From the NCBI GenBank assembly GCA_964019335.1, contig OZ025696.1:372001-436000 (forward strand): a stretch of DNA of 64,000 nt. Reading direction: 5' to 3'. Each line of letters starts with the position of its first letter. Within the stretch, counting starts at the first letter, position 1. The translations under genes and the position numbers were made by a program. Positions 9,211 through 18,702 of the stretch are shown here, in pieces. The stretch is from Diplonema japonicum (lineage: Eukaryota > Euglenozoa > Diplonemea > Diplonemida > Diplonemidae). The notes under the pieces are model-generated. The model was not told the origin of the DNA, made no database searches, and saw only the letters and a list, made by a program, of their open reading frames with translations.

Positions 9211-12200
9211 TCACACAGACACAGACTCCATTGGCCGCATTGGTGTAGACTCTTCTGGTACCAGCTTCATGAACTCATGTATGGAGGGGTTATCGTCGTA
9301 CCGCTTCCTCCTCTTCATGATGGTAGCCATTATAATCCCGCAGATGGCAAGGAGCCCGCCCAGGATGCCGAGGATGACAGGGAGCCAGTTGAAGGAGTCG
9401 TCGTCCCCGCACTTCTCGACAGGCCTCCCCGTCGCTGGTTCCTTGCTGCCCTTCTTGCAGGTGCACGTGTAGTCCTTCACAGAGTCGAAGGTCTTCATCG
9501 GGTCCTCGCACTCCTGCTCCTCCCCACACGGCCCTGACGAAGACGAACCCGACGACGGTGCCTCCAACCCGTCCTTCCGCACGAAGCACTCGTCGTACCC
9601 GCACGACCCCACAGGCCCGTTCTCCCTCGACCCTGTCCCCCACCCGCAGCTGCAGCGGAAGCCCTTCTCAGTAGCCGTGCACTCTTCTCCCGCCTTGCAG
9701 GGGTCCGCCTCGCACCCGGGAGCCTCCGCCCCGACCTTGCAGTCCGTCACAGCCTCCCCGGTTGCCTTCGACGTCCCCTCCTTGCACGAGCACACGAAGT
9801 CCCCGGTGCTCCCCGCAGTCTGCACAGGGTCCGTGCACACCTGGTCCGCCCCACAGGGACTGCTGCTGCACTCGTCGACAGGGCCAGCCTCGCACACCGC
9901 CACCATCCCAACAGCCGTCGTTCCCTTGCAGCTGCACTCGAAGTTCTTCTTTGGTGTCACTCGCTTGTCGTCGTCTTTGCAAGTCTGCTTGTCCCCGCAT
10001 GGGGAATCCTCACACTCATCCCTCTCGCACACCCCCACCTTGCCGCCGACACGCTTCCTGTCTGCGTCCGTCTTGCATGTGCACACGTAGTCGCCGCGAG
10101 AGTCCGCTGCTGTCTCGGGGTCCCTGCAGTTCTGGTCCCCCCCGCACAGGGACAGCCCGGTCTTCTTCGCCTCGGCACACTCGTCGAATTCGCACTCCGC
10201 ACGTTCCCCGACAGCCCTCACACTTGCCCCGCGACACATGCACACGAAGTCCCCCGCCTTCTCGCTCGGGTCGTGGCAGTCCTGGTCCGACCCGCACGGC
10301 TTCCTCCCGCACTCCGACCCCACACTCGCGGGGACGGGTGTCCCAGGTGCCCGTGTCTTCGGAACGTCCGTCGAAGGGGCCTTCGTCTGCCCAGGTGCCA
10401 GGGTCGAAGGCCTAGCCGTACTCGGGGCTTCTGTGGCAGGTGACGCCGTCTCACCAGGAACAAGGGTTTTTGGGACTTGCGTCGCGGGTGCCATGGTGTC
10501 AGGGGCCGCCGTCTCACCAGGAACAAGGGTTCTTGGGACCTGTGTCTTGGGTGCCATGGTGTCAGGGGCCGCCGTCTCACCAGGAACAAGGGTTTTTGGT
10601 ACTTCTGTCTTTGGCGCTGTCGTGTCAGGGGCTGCCGTCTCACCAGGAACAAGGGTTTTTGGGACCTGTGTCTTGGGTGCCATGGTGTCAGGGGCCGCCG
10701 TCTCACCAGGAACAAGTGTTTTTGGGACCTCTGTTTTGGGTGCATTCGTGTCAGGGGCCACCGTCTCACCAGGAACAAGGGTTTTTGGGACCTCTGTCTT
10801 GGGTGCATTCGTGTCAGGGGCCACCGTCTCACCAGGAACAAGTGTCTTCGGGACTTGTGTCTTGGGTGCCATGGTGTCAGGGGCTGCTGTCTCACCAGGA
10901 ACAAGGGTTGTTGGAACTTGCGTCCTGGGTGCTGTCGTGTCGGGTGCTCGTGTGGAAGGAGCTCTCGTGCTCGGCGCCGATGTCTCAGGTGCTGCTGTTG
11001 TTCCAGGTACTAGGGTTTCTGGAGCCTGAGTTCTCGGTGCCATCGTGTCTGGTGCTGCTGTCGTCCCAGGTGCAAGTGTTGACGGTGCTTGTGTTCGTGG
11101 TGCGTTCGTGGCTGGCGCTGCAGTGCTTGGGACCCCTGTATCCGGCGCCATCGTGTTTGGAGCAGCTGTTGTACCAGGGACAAGGGTTGCTGGAACCTGT
11201 GTTGCAGGGGCCACAGTGCTTGGTGCCGCTGTGGAAGGAACACCTGTGTCAGGTGCTGTCGTATCTGGAGCAGCTGTTTTACCGGGTGCGAGAGTAGAAG
11301 GAGTCTGTGTACTCGGTGCTGTCGTTGCAGGGGGCATCGTGTCAGGTGTCATAGTTGTTGGTGCCACTGTATCGGGTGCCGCTGTCTTCCCTGGTGCGAG
11401 AGTTACTGGGACCTGCGTGTCAGGTGCCATCGTTGCAGGGGGCATCGTGTTGGGCACTGTGGTGCTGGGTGCCATTGTGGCAGGTGCTGCCGTCTTCCCA
11501 GGTGCGAGCGTTGCTGGGACCTGCGTGCTTGGTGCCATCGTTGCAGGGGGAATCGTGTCGGGTGCCATGGTGTCAGGTGCCATTGTGGCAGGTGCTGCTG
11601 TCTTGCCAGGTGCAAGAGTTACAGGGGCCATCGTATCAGGTGCCATCGTGTCAGGTGCCGCTGTCTTGCCAGGTGCAAGTGTTGATGGTGCTTGCGTGCT
11701 TGGTGCCATCGTTGCAGGGGGCATTGTGTTGGGTGCCATGGTGTCGGGTGCCATTGTGGCAGGTGCTGCTGTCTTGCCAGGTGCAAGGGTTACAGGGGCC
11801 ATTGTATCAGGTGCCATTGTGTCAGGTGCTGCTGTCTTCCCAGGTGCAAGTGTTGCTGGTGCTTGCGTGTTTGGTGCCATCGTTGCAGGGGGCATTGTGT
11901 TTGGTGCCATAGTGTCGGGTGCCATTGTGGCAGGTGCTGCTGTCTTTCCAGGTGCAAGGGTTACAGGGGCCATTGTATCAGGTGCCATTGTGTCAGGTGC
12001 TGCTGTCTTGCCAGGTGCGAGGGTTGATGGTACTTGCGTGCTTGGTGCCATCGTTGCAGGGGGAATCGTGTTGGGTGCCATGGTGTCGGGTGCCATTGTG
12101 GCAGGTGCTGCTGTCTTTCCAGGTGCAAGAGTAACAGGGGCCATTGTATCAGGTGCCATTGTGTCAGGTGCTGCTGTCTTACCTGGTGCAAGTGTTGATG

Positions 12201-15200
12201 GTGCTTGCGTGCTTGGTGCCATCGTTGCAGGGGGCATTGTGTTGGGTGCCATGGTGTCAGGTGCCATTGTGGCAGGTGCTGCTGTCTTCCCAGGTGCAAG
12301 AGTTACAGGGGCCATTGTATCAGGTGCCATTGTGTCAGGTGCTGCTGTCTTCCCAGGTGCGAGGGTTGAAGGCGCTTGCGTGCTTGGTGCCATCGTTGCA
12401 GGGGGCATCGTGTTTGGTGCCATGGTGCCGGGCGCCATTGTGGCAGGTGCTGCTGTCTTTCCAGGTGCAAGGGTTACAGGGGCCATTGTATCAGGTGCCA
12501 TCGTGTCAGGTGCTGCTGTCTTGCCAGGTGCGAGAGTTGATGGTGCTTGCGTGCTTGGTGCCATCGTTGCAGGGGGAATCGTGTTTGGTGCCATGGTGTC
12601 AGGTGCCATTGTGGCAGGTGCTGCTGTCTTTCCAGGTGCGAGTGTAGAAGGTGTCTGCGTACTGGGGGCCGTTGTATCAGGTGCTATCGTGTCAGGTGCC
12701 GCTGTCTTCCCAGGTGCAAGTGTTGACGGTGCTTGCGTACTCGGTGCTGTCGTTGCAGGGGACATCGTGTTGGGTGCTGTGGTGTCAGGTGCCATTGTGT
12801 CAGGTGCTGCCGACTTGCCAGGTGCGAGGGTTGACGGGGTTTGTGTAATAGGTGCCATCGTTGCAGGGGGCATCGTGTTTGGTGCCATGGTGTCGGGTGC
12901 CATTGTAGTAGGCGCTGCTGTCTTGCCAGGTGTTAGAGTAACAGGTGTGGTTGTAGATGGTGCCTGCGTACTAGGGGCAGTTGTGTCGGGTGCCATAGTG
13001 TTTGGCGCCCCTGTGCTGGGTGCCATCGTGTCAGGTGCTGCTGTCTTGCCAGGTGCAAGAGTTGATGGGGTTTGCGTGCTTGGTGCTATTGTGTCGGGGG
13101 CAGTCGACTTCCCTGGTGCTTGTGTAGAAGGTGCCATTGTATCAGGTGCTGTAGTGATAGGTGCTGTAGTGTCTGGAGCCATCGTTTGAGGTGCTGCCGA
13201 TTTGCCTGGTGACAGAGTTGCAGGTGTTTGTGTAGAGGGTGCCGTTGTGTCCGGTGCCGTTGTGCCGGGTGCCGTTGTACTTGGGGCCATTGTGTTGGGT
13301 GCTGTTGTGCTCGGCGATGTGGTATCAGGCGGGCTCGTGTCGGGGGTCGTTGTGTCCGGTGGGTTTGTAGCAGGGGCTGCTGACTTCCCAGGACTGAGTG
13401 TTGGTGGTGTTTGCGTGTCAGGTGCCGAGGTATCAGGTGAGCTAGTAGAAGGGGCAGTCGTGCTGGGTGCCATTGTGCTGGGTGCACTTGTACCAGGCAC
13501 GGAAGTATCGGGTGCTGCGGTGATGGGTGCTGTGGTGCCGGGTGCTACAGTCACAGGTGAAGTAGTCACAGGAGCAGTGGTCATGGGTGAAGTGGTCACA
13601 GGCGCTGTAGTCACAGGAGCAGTGGTCATGGGTGAAGTGGTAGTCGGGGCAGTGGTCATGGGTGAAGTGGTAGTAGGAGCAGTGGTTGCAGGTGCTGTGG
13701 TAGTAGGAGCAGTGGTCATGGGTGCAGTGGTAGTAGGAGCAGTGGTCATGGGTGCTGTGGTAGTAGGAGCAGTGGTTGCAGGTGCTGTGGTAGTAGGAGC
13801 AGTGGTCATGGGTGCAGTGGTAGTAGGAGCAGTGGTCATGGGTGCTGTGGTAGTAGGAGCAGTGGTTGCAGGTGCTGTGGTAGTAGGAGCAGTGGTTGCA
13901 GGTGCTGTGGTAGTAGGAGCAGTGGTTGCAGGTGCTGTGGTAGTAGGAGCAGTGGTCATGGGTGCTGTGGTAGTAGGAACAGTGGTTGCAGGTGCTGTGG
14001 TAGTAGGAGCAGTGGTTGCAGGTGCTGTGGTAGTAGGAGCAGTGGTCATGGGTGCTGTGGTAGTAGGAACAGTGGTTGCAGGTGCTGTGGTAGTAGGTGC
14101 TGTTGTATCAGGAGCCGTTGTACTGGGTGCTGAAGTGGAGGGAGCTGTTGTCGTCGGTGCTGTAGTAGTAGGAGCACTGGTATCAGGTGCAGAAGTGGAA
14201 GGTGCATTTGTTGCAGGAGCATCCGTCGTTGCGGCTCCTTTGTCTTTGCAGAGAGCAGGGTTCTTGGTGTAAACAGAAGCAGCAGGTTCAATGAGGCCAC
14301 CAGAGCCCTGTTCGAAAGGCTTGGTACCAGTCCAGTAACCCTGACCCCTCTCACCGTACTGGCACCCGAACTCCCACCACTCACCATTCCAACCGAAAGG
14401 ACCAGGAGAGGGACACTTCACAGCAGCACACCCCATGGCATAGATGTTCGAGGAAGACATCTGTGTGTAGTGGGACACAACATTTCCATTACCCATGTCA
14501 GTGTTCCAGTTGTAGTCATCCTTCTCATCCCACCAGCTCTTCCCAAGGTACCCAGGGATGCCATCACTCATCAATGCCTCACAAGCAGAGCCAGCACAGT
14601 AAGCAAGGTTCTCACCAAGGTACTCGTACCCACCGACATCCTTGCGAACAGTGTTCTGGTCAGAGTGGGGCCAGTTCGAGTCACACTTCCCAATGTGTGC
14701 CGCAATGGTGGCCTCGATGGTCGTGTCCCACCTGATCTTGTGCATGTCCTTGGCGGGAGGGCTTGTGTTCGAACGCCATTCGTTGTGCTTGTCGAGGATG
14801 GCCTGCTCCCATGCCGAGAGTGTGCAAGTTGAACCACCGCCGCCGCCACCGCCACCACCACCACCTCCACCTCCACCACCACCACCAGAGGAAGGTGCTG
14901 AGGTAGCAGGTGCAGGGGTAGAAGGTGCCGATGTGACAGGAGGGGAGTTTCCATCCTCGCAGAGAGCAGGGTTCTTGGTGTAAACAGAGGAAGCAGGTTC
15001 AATGAGGCCACCAGAGCCTTGTTCGAATGGCTTGGTACCAGTCCAGTAACCCTGACCCCTCTCACCGTACTGGCACCCGAACTCCCACCACTCACCATTC
15101 CAACCGAAAGGACCAGGAGAGGGACACTTCACAGCAGCGCACCCCATGGCATAGATGTTCGAGGAAGACATCTGTGTGTAGTGGGACACAACATTTCCAT

Positions 15201-15582
15201 TACCCATGTCAGTGTTCCAGTTGTAGTCATCCTTCTCATCCCACCAGCTCTTCCCAAGGTACCCAGGGATGCCATCACTCATCAATGCCTCACAAGCAGA
15301 GCCAGCACAGTAAGCAAGGTTCTCACCAAGGTACTCGTACCCACCGACATCCTTGCGAACAGTGTTCTGGTCAGAGTGGGGCCAGTTCGAGTCACACTTC
15401 CCAATGTGTGCCGCAATGGTGGCCTCGATGGTCGTGTCCCACCTGATCTTGTGCATGTCCTTGGCGGGAGGGCTTGTGTTCGAACGCCATTCGTTGTGCT
15501 TGTCGAGGATGGCCTGCTCCCATGCCGAGAGTGCGGGGCATGTCGCAGACAGGACAGCGCTGACGGCTAGTGTCAGCAACAT
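9211..15582 (-). CDS. CAP-domain mucin-like surface protein 1 (2 CAP domains)
   Basis: A 2123-residue type I membrane protein. Signal peptide, residues 1-16 or so; two CAP (SCP/PR-1) domains starting near 18 and 253; Thr/Pro-rich stalk about 455-1750 built of xTxAP pentads; six EGF-like modules about 1755-2055; helix about 2061-2090; basic stop-transfer and a 30-residue tail with PSIHEFM. CAP hallmarks are visible: DKHNEWRSN, GENLAYC, SHYTQM and EFGCQYGERGQG, so the His/Glu/Glu/His cavity set looks intact. CAP proteins elsewhere bind sterols or lipids or act in secretion and adhesion; which applies here is unknown. The stalk should be heavily O-glycosylated. The poly-Gly linker of about 20 residues is the longest of the five genes. 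It has the longest stalk and fewest CAP domains of the family. The ATG at 15582 places the signal peptide correctly. Confidence 0.9.
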   Translation of the reverse strand: MLLTLAVSAVLSATCPALSAWEQAILDKHNEWRSNTSPPAKDMHKIRWDTTIEATIAAHIGKCDSNWPHSDQNTVRKDVGGYEYLGENLAYCAGSACEALMSDGIPGYLGKSWWDEKDDYNWNTDMGNGNVVSHYTQMSSSNIYAMGCAAVKCPSPGPFGWNGEWWEFGCQYGERGQGYWTGTKPFEQGSGGLIEPASSVYTKNPALCEDGNSPPVTSAPSTPAPATSAPSSGGGGGGGGGGGGGGGGGGSTCTLSAWEQAILDKHNEWRSNTSPPAKDMHKIRWDTTIEATIAAHIGKCDSNWPHSDQNTVRKDVGGYEYLGENLAYCAGSACEALMSDGIPGYLGKSWWDEKDDYNWNTDMGNGNVVSHYTQMSSSNIYAMGCAAVKCPSPGPFGWNGEWWEFGCQYGERGQGYWTGTKPFEQGSGGLIEPAASVYTKNPALCKDKGAATTDAPATNAPSTSAPDTSAPTTTAPTTTAPSTSAPSTTAPDTTAPTTTAPATTVPTTTAPMTTAPTTTAPATTAPTTTAPATTVPTTTAPMTTAPTTTAPATTAPTTTAPATTAPTTTAPATTAPTTTAPMTTAPTTTAPMTTAPTTTAPATTAPTTTAPMTTAPTTTAPMTTAPTTTAPATTAPTTTSPMTTAPTTTSPMTTAPVTTAPVTTSPMTTAPVTTSPVTVAPGTTAPITAAPDTSVPGTSAPSTMAPSTTAPSTSSPDTSAPDTQTPPTLSPGKSAAPATNPPDTTTPDTSPPDTTSPSTTAPNTMAPSTTAPGTTAPDTTAPSTQTPATLSPGKSAAPQTMAPDTTAPITTAPDTMAPSTQAPGKSTAPDTIAPSTQTPSTLAPGKTAAPDTMAPSTGAPNTMAPDTTAPSTQAPSTTTPVTLTPGKTAAPTTMAPDTMAPNTMPPATMAPITQTPSTLAPGKSAAPDTMAPDTTAPNTMSPATTAPSTQAPSTLAPGKTAAPDTIAPDTTAPSTQTPSTLAPGKTAAPATMAPDTMAPNTIPPATMAPSTQAPSTLAPGKTAAPDTMAPDTMAPVTLAPGKTAAPATMAPGTMAPNTMPPATMAPSTQAPSTLAPGKTAAPDTMAPDTMAPVTLAPGKTAAPATMAPDTMAPNTMPPATMAPSTQAPSTLAPGKTAAPDTMAPDTMAPVTLAPGKTAAPATMAPDTMAPNTIPPATMAPSTQVPSTLAPGKTAAPDTMAPDTMAPVTLAPGKTAAPATMAPDTMAPNTMPPATMAPNTQAPATLAPGKTAAPDTMAPDTMAPVTLAPGKTAAPATMAPDTMAPNTMPPATMAPSTQAPSTLAPGKTAAPDTMAPDTMAPVTLAPGKTAAPATMAPDTMAPDTIPPATMAPSTQVPATLAPGKTAAPATMAPSTTVPNTMPPATMAPDTQVPVTLAPGKTAAPDTVAPTTMTPDTMPPATTAPSTQTPSTLAPGKTAAPDTTAPDTGVPSTAAPSTVAPATQVPATLVPGTTAAPNTMAPDTGVPSTAAPATNAPRTQAPSTLAPGTTAAPDTMAPRTQAPETLVPGTTAAPETSAPSTRAPSTRAPDTTAPRTQVPTTLVPGETAAPDTMAPKTQVPKTLVPGETVAPDTNAPKTEVPKTLVPGETVAPDTNAPKTEVPKTLVPGETAAPDTMAPKTQVPKTLVPGETAAPDTTAPKTEVPKTLVPGETAAPDTMAPKTQVPRTLVPGETAAPDTMAPATQVPKTLVPGETASPATEAPSTARPSTLAPGQTKAPSTDVPKTRAPGTPVPASVGSECGRKPCGSDQDCHDPSEKAGDFVCMCRGASVRAVGERAECEFDECAEAKKTGLSLCGGDQNCRDPETAADSRGDYVCTCKTDADRKRVGGKVGVCERDECEDSPCGDKQTCKDDDKRVTPKKNFECSCKGTTAVGMVAVCEAGPVDECSSSPCGADQVCTDPVQTAGSTGDFVCSCKEGTSKATGEAVTDCKVGAEAPGCEADPCKAGEECTATEKGFRCSCGWGTGSRENGPVGSCGYDECFVRKDGLEAPSSGSSSSGPCGEEQECEDPMKTFDSVKDYTCTCKKGSKEPATGRPVEKCGDDDSFNWLPVILGILGGLLAICGIIMATIMKRRKRYDDNPSIHEFMKLVPEESTPMRPMESVSV
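11560..12645. repeat. Coding tandem repeat, about 171-bp unit, in CAP gene 1 stalk
   Basis: About six copies of a 57-residue unit assembled from xTxAP pentads and two TLAPGKTAAP motifs. Copies differ by a few substitutions and the frame is kept. It looks like unequal-exchange expansion of the mucin stalk. Confidence 0.8.
13560..14130. repeat. Coding minisatellite, 30-bp unit, in CAP gene 1 stalk
   Basis: Roughly 18-20 copies of a 30-base unit (plus-strand core GTGGTAGTAGGAGCAGTGGT) encode TTAP-type decapeptides. Copies are mostly identical except for alternation of Met and Ala codons, suggesting recent expansion. Confidence 0.85.
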
Positions 15583-15600
15583 CGTTAAATGTGTTTAAAC

Positions 15601-15668
15601 CTAAGTACGGTACTAGCTAGCGTTCAGATGGGAGGACAGAAGAAAAAGAAGATAGAAGAGGGGAGCGG
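15601..15668 (-). promoter_or_regulatory. Possible trans-splice acceptor of CAP gene 1
   Basis: On the coding strand a pyrimidine-rich stretch (plus 15628-15668) is followed by the AG at plus 15601-15602, 18 bases before the ATG. This suits a 3' splice site for a spliced leader, but no leader RNA was found to support it. Confidence 0.35.
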
Positions 15669-16116
15669 ATGAACGAGGTAAGCACTTTGCATAACGTTTG
15701 TTCACATCATGCAAGACAGAAGCTTGCCGTCATATCATAGGGGCTCGGGGCTTAGGGGGAAACAAAGCGTTTTTTTTTTTCTTTTTTTTTTTTGTTGTTG
15801 TTGTGACACCAAAGCAAGTGTTTATTTAAAAATCGCTAAGGTGGTAGGTTTCCCTTTTCTTTTTTATTTTGCTTTATTTATTTTTTATTTTTTTTTTCCT
15901 TTAATGAGTGCAGTGAGCGACCCCGTAGTTATAAGAAGGGAAACTTTAAAAAAAATGTAGGAGGGAAAGGCAAAAAAAGGGGGGTTATCTTCATTGTTTT
16001 CTAGTAGCACAAACATGGGGGCTACGAGTTTGTTCTGTTTTACCTAATAAAAAGAGATGTAAAAAGCTGGTGTTGGTGTTCACCATAGAAAGAAAAAAGA
16101 AACGATAACCTCTTGG

Positions 16117-16159
<43 letters not shown>

Positions 16160-16202
16160 AAATGAGGGAGGGAAAATACTGGACTGAGGTAGTGTCACCC
16201 AG

Positions 16203-16238
<36 letters not shown>

Positions 16239-16244
16239 AAAAAA

Positions 16245-16290
16245 GGAACTGGCCGCCGTAGGTACGGGCCGAAGGGGGTAGAAACCTGAG
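16245..16290. repeat. Diverged partial copy of hairpin repeat R
   Basis: GGAACTGGCCG, a GTACGGGCC variant of GTACGTGCC, and GTAGAAACCT follow in the same order and spacing as in copy 1 at 3941. Similarity fades after about 16290. Confidence 0.5.
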
Positions 16291-17358
16291 AGGAACAGGG
16301 CATATAAACCGTGCTAACACATTTGTCTCGTGCAGAAATAGAGGGGAAAAAAAAAGAGAAGAGCACTCGAATCACATTCATCACAATGCTGCTGTTTCTG
16401 TCATACAGAATGGCGCGGGGGGGGGGGGGGGGGGGAGGAGAAATCTAATTCTGCTTGTTGTGCGGTCTACCAAATGTGCGCTTTCAATTATAAAAAAATA
16501 AAAATAAAAACCCTTTTTTTTTCCCTTTGATCTTTTTTTTTTTTTTTTCTTCTTCTTTTGCTCCTAGCTTCTCGCTGTAAAAATTGCACCGCACACGAAC
16601 GGTGCGGTCAAAGTATATGCTTTTGGTTGGTCTCGCAAAAAAAAAGGGGGGGGAATAATAATATGGATTAATTTTGTTGTTTTGGTATTTTCTCGGCTAA
16701 AAAAAAAAAAAAAAAATAACAATAAAAAGGCCCTCTTTCATTGAACCCACGCGGGGGCTCTTAAAGAAAAAAAAAGGACTTTTTTGTGAAGGAGCAAAGG
16801 TAAAAGCATACAAAGTTTACTATCATTTTTTTTTATTTAACAATACTGCATTTTGAATTTATTTTATTTTTCGATCAAAAGAGTCACGGGGGGGGGGGTC
16901 TTTTATAATTTACATAAGAAAGTTATCAATAAGATTTTCAGGAATAGTTACATTGCCCCCCCCCCCCCCCCCCCCCCCCTTGACTATTGTTATCAGTCAG
17001 GTTCAAAAAGCTTGTTGATATTGATATATTTATATTTATATTTTTTGACAGCCAGGAATTGAAAGGGTTTTTTGACCTATTTCTTTTTTTTTTTTTAAAA
17101 CACTTTTTTGGGTTTGTGCATTCATACAAGAAACTAAAGCCGATCTTGTTCAATACAAAAAGAGAAAAAAAAAGAGAGAGAGAGAAGACATCCCCCCACT
17201 TTAATTAACGTTTTTTTTTTTAAAAAAAAAGAATTTATGAGTGGAAGAGATATTTTGAGAAAAACTCAATACCACCCCTCCTCATATTCTACCAGAAACG
17301 TAAAGAGGCGGGGAGGGGAGAAAGGGAAAAAAAGAATTTATGAATATAAGAAGATAAG

Positions 17359-17391
<33 letters not shown>

Positions 17392-17777
17392 ACACCCCAG
17401 GTTTCATGTACTTTGTGCAGAACACCCGGATACCCCTAGATGTAAAACCGAAAAGAAAACTGCGGGCTGACAAATGTTCGATTTCTTTTTCTTTTTTTTT
17501 TTTTTCTCTTCTCGGGACCGTCCGAGAAATTGTCGCTGAAGGACTTATTTAAAAAAAAAAAGAAAAATTGTCCGTAAAAAAGTCAGTTAAAGACTTATAT
17601 GGCGGCTGTCTGCATACATAAAACAAAAGAAATCTGGGGTGTTAAGTGCTCGTTGCGTCATCGAAGCTGGTTCATTTAGCAGCGAAGCTCTTCTAGGGGA
17701 AAATGAAAAAAGAAAAAAGTTTTATTTTTCATTGGTTGAAGGAAGAGAATGGGAGGGAGGAAGAAAGAAAAAAAAAA

Positions 17778-17813
<36 letters not shown>

Positions 17814-17918
17814 CTTGGAGAAACACGGAGCTCAGCCTCGCTGATTGCAGACGCTATTCCCTTCTGCCTAGATAAAAAAAAAAGTTTTTTTTTAATTTTA
17901 AAAAAAAGGTAGGAAGGG

Positions 17919-17952
<34 letters not shown>

Positions 17953-18055
17953 AAAAATGGAACAAAAGGTAATACAAAAGGAAAGGTGCCATATCATTCT
18001 ATGAAACAATTTTTTTTTTTTGACTATTATTCCGGTTGCCGCCAGTTGTAACAGC

Positions 18056-18091
<36 letters not shown>

Positions 18092-18187
18092 AGAAATTTT
18101 TTTTCTCATTCAGTTTACCTCACTCCCTTTGACCACCGACAGTTGTCACCACCAATCGTCTCATCAACTGATGTAAGCACCAACTTG

Positions 18188-18221
<34 letters not shown>

Positions 18222-18702
18222 TTCACTATGATAGGAACGAAGTGGTTAGCAACGGCCCGCCAAAAAAAAAAAGAAAGAATATAACGTAGAGGGTTGTGTG
18301 AAGTGGGACACAACAACAGAAGCAGTAGTCTATTTCCTCTTTTATTGTCAACTACTCAGCTGATGGTCCAAATATCCATAGTTAAAACAAGATTAAAAAA
18401 GAAGAATAAAAGAATGTATGTAAAGAAAGCCAAACGAAGATTAATTTTTACAAATATAGCATTACCTTCTTTTTTTTTTTTCTGAAACCTTATTCAAAAG
18501 GCTATGTTGCAAATAAAATAGCAAATAAAAAAAGGGGGGGGGGGAGGGAGCGTGGGGGAAAATTAAAAATGAATTCATTTGAGATGACTATTACAAAGAT
18601 TCGATGTTTATTCGCTTCATATCACCTTTCTCTCTCTTTTTTTTTTTTTTTTTTTTTTTTTTCCCCCTTTTTCGACTGACTCCAGACTGAAGTCTCGATT
18701 TC

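Larger units (their letters stand above)
15583..18702. other. 3.1-kb homopolymer-rich spacer between CAP genes 1 and 2
   Basis: No gene supported. Notable runs include a T run of nearly 40 bases (about 16120-16158), a G run (about 16417-16435), a 24-base C run (16956-16979) and a long A run near 18057-18088. A diverged hairpin-repeat copy lies at 16245-16290. A small stem (ACCGCAC, 7-base loop, GTGCGGT) lies at 16588-16608. Confidence 0.65.

Noticed and set aside
11045-13189. A 714-codon plus-strand frame of V-S-G-A-x repeats, and similar long frames at 19724-21619 and 41016-42911
   Set aside because: They are exact antisense shadows of the Thr/Pro stalk repeats; the periodic codons leave the opposite strand open. 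The minus-strand reading has signal peptide, CAP, EGF and TM domains.
13560-14130. Regular 30-bp repeats that might suggest a CRISPR array
   Set aside because: There are no unique spacers between repeats, the frame stays open, and the context is eukaryotic coding DNA.
16588-16608. Small hairpin ACCGCAC with GTGCGGT
   Set aside because: Seven base pairs with a 7-base loop is expected by chance in 64 kb, and nothing nearby suggests a terminator or RNA gene.
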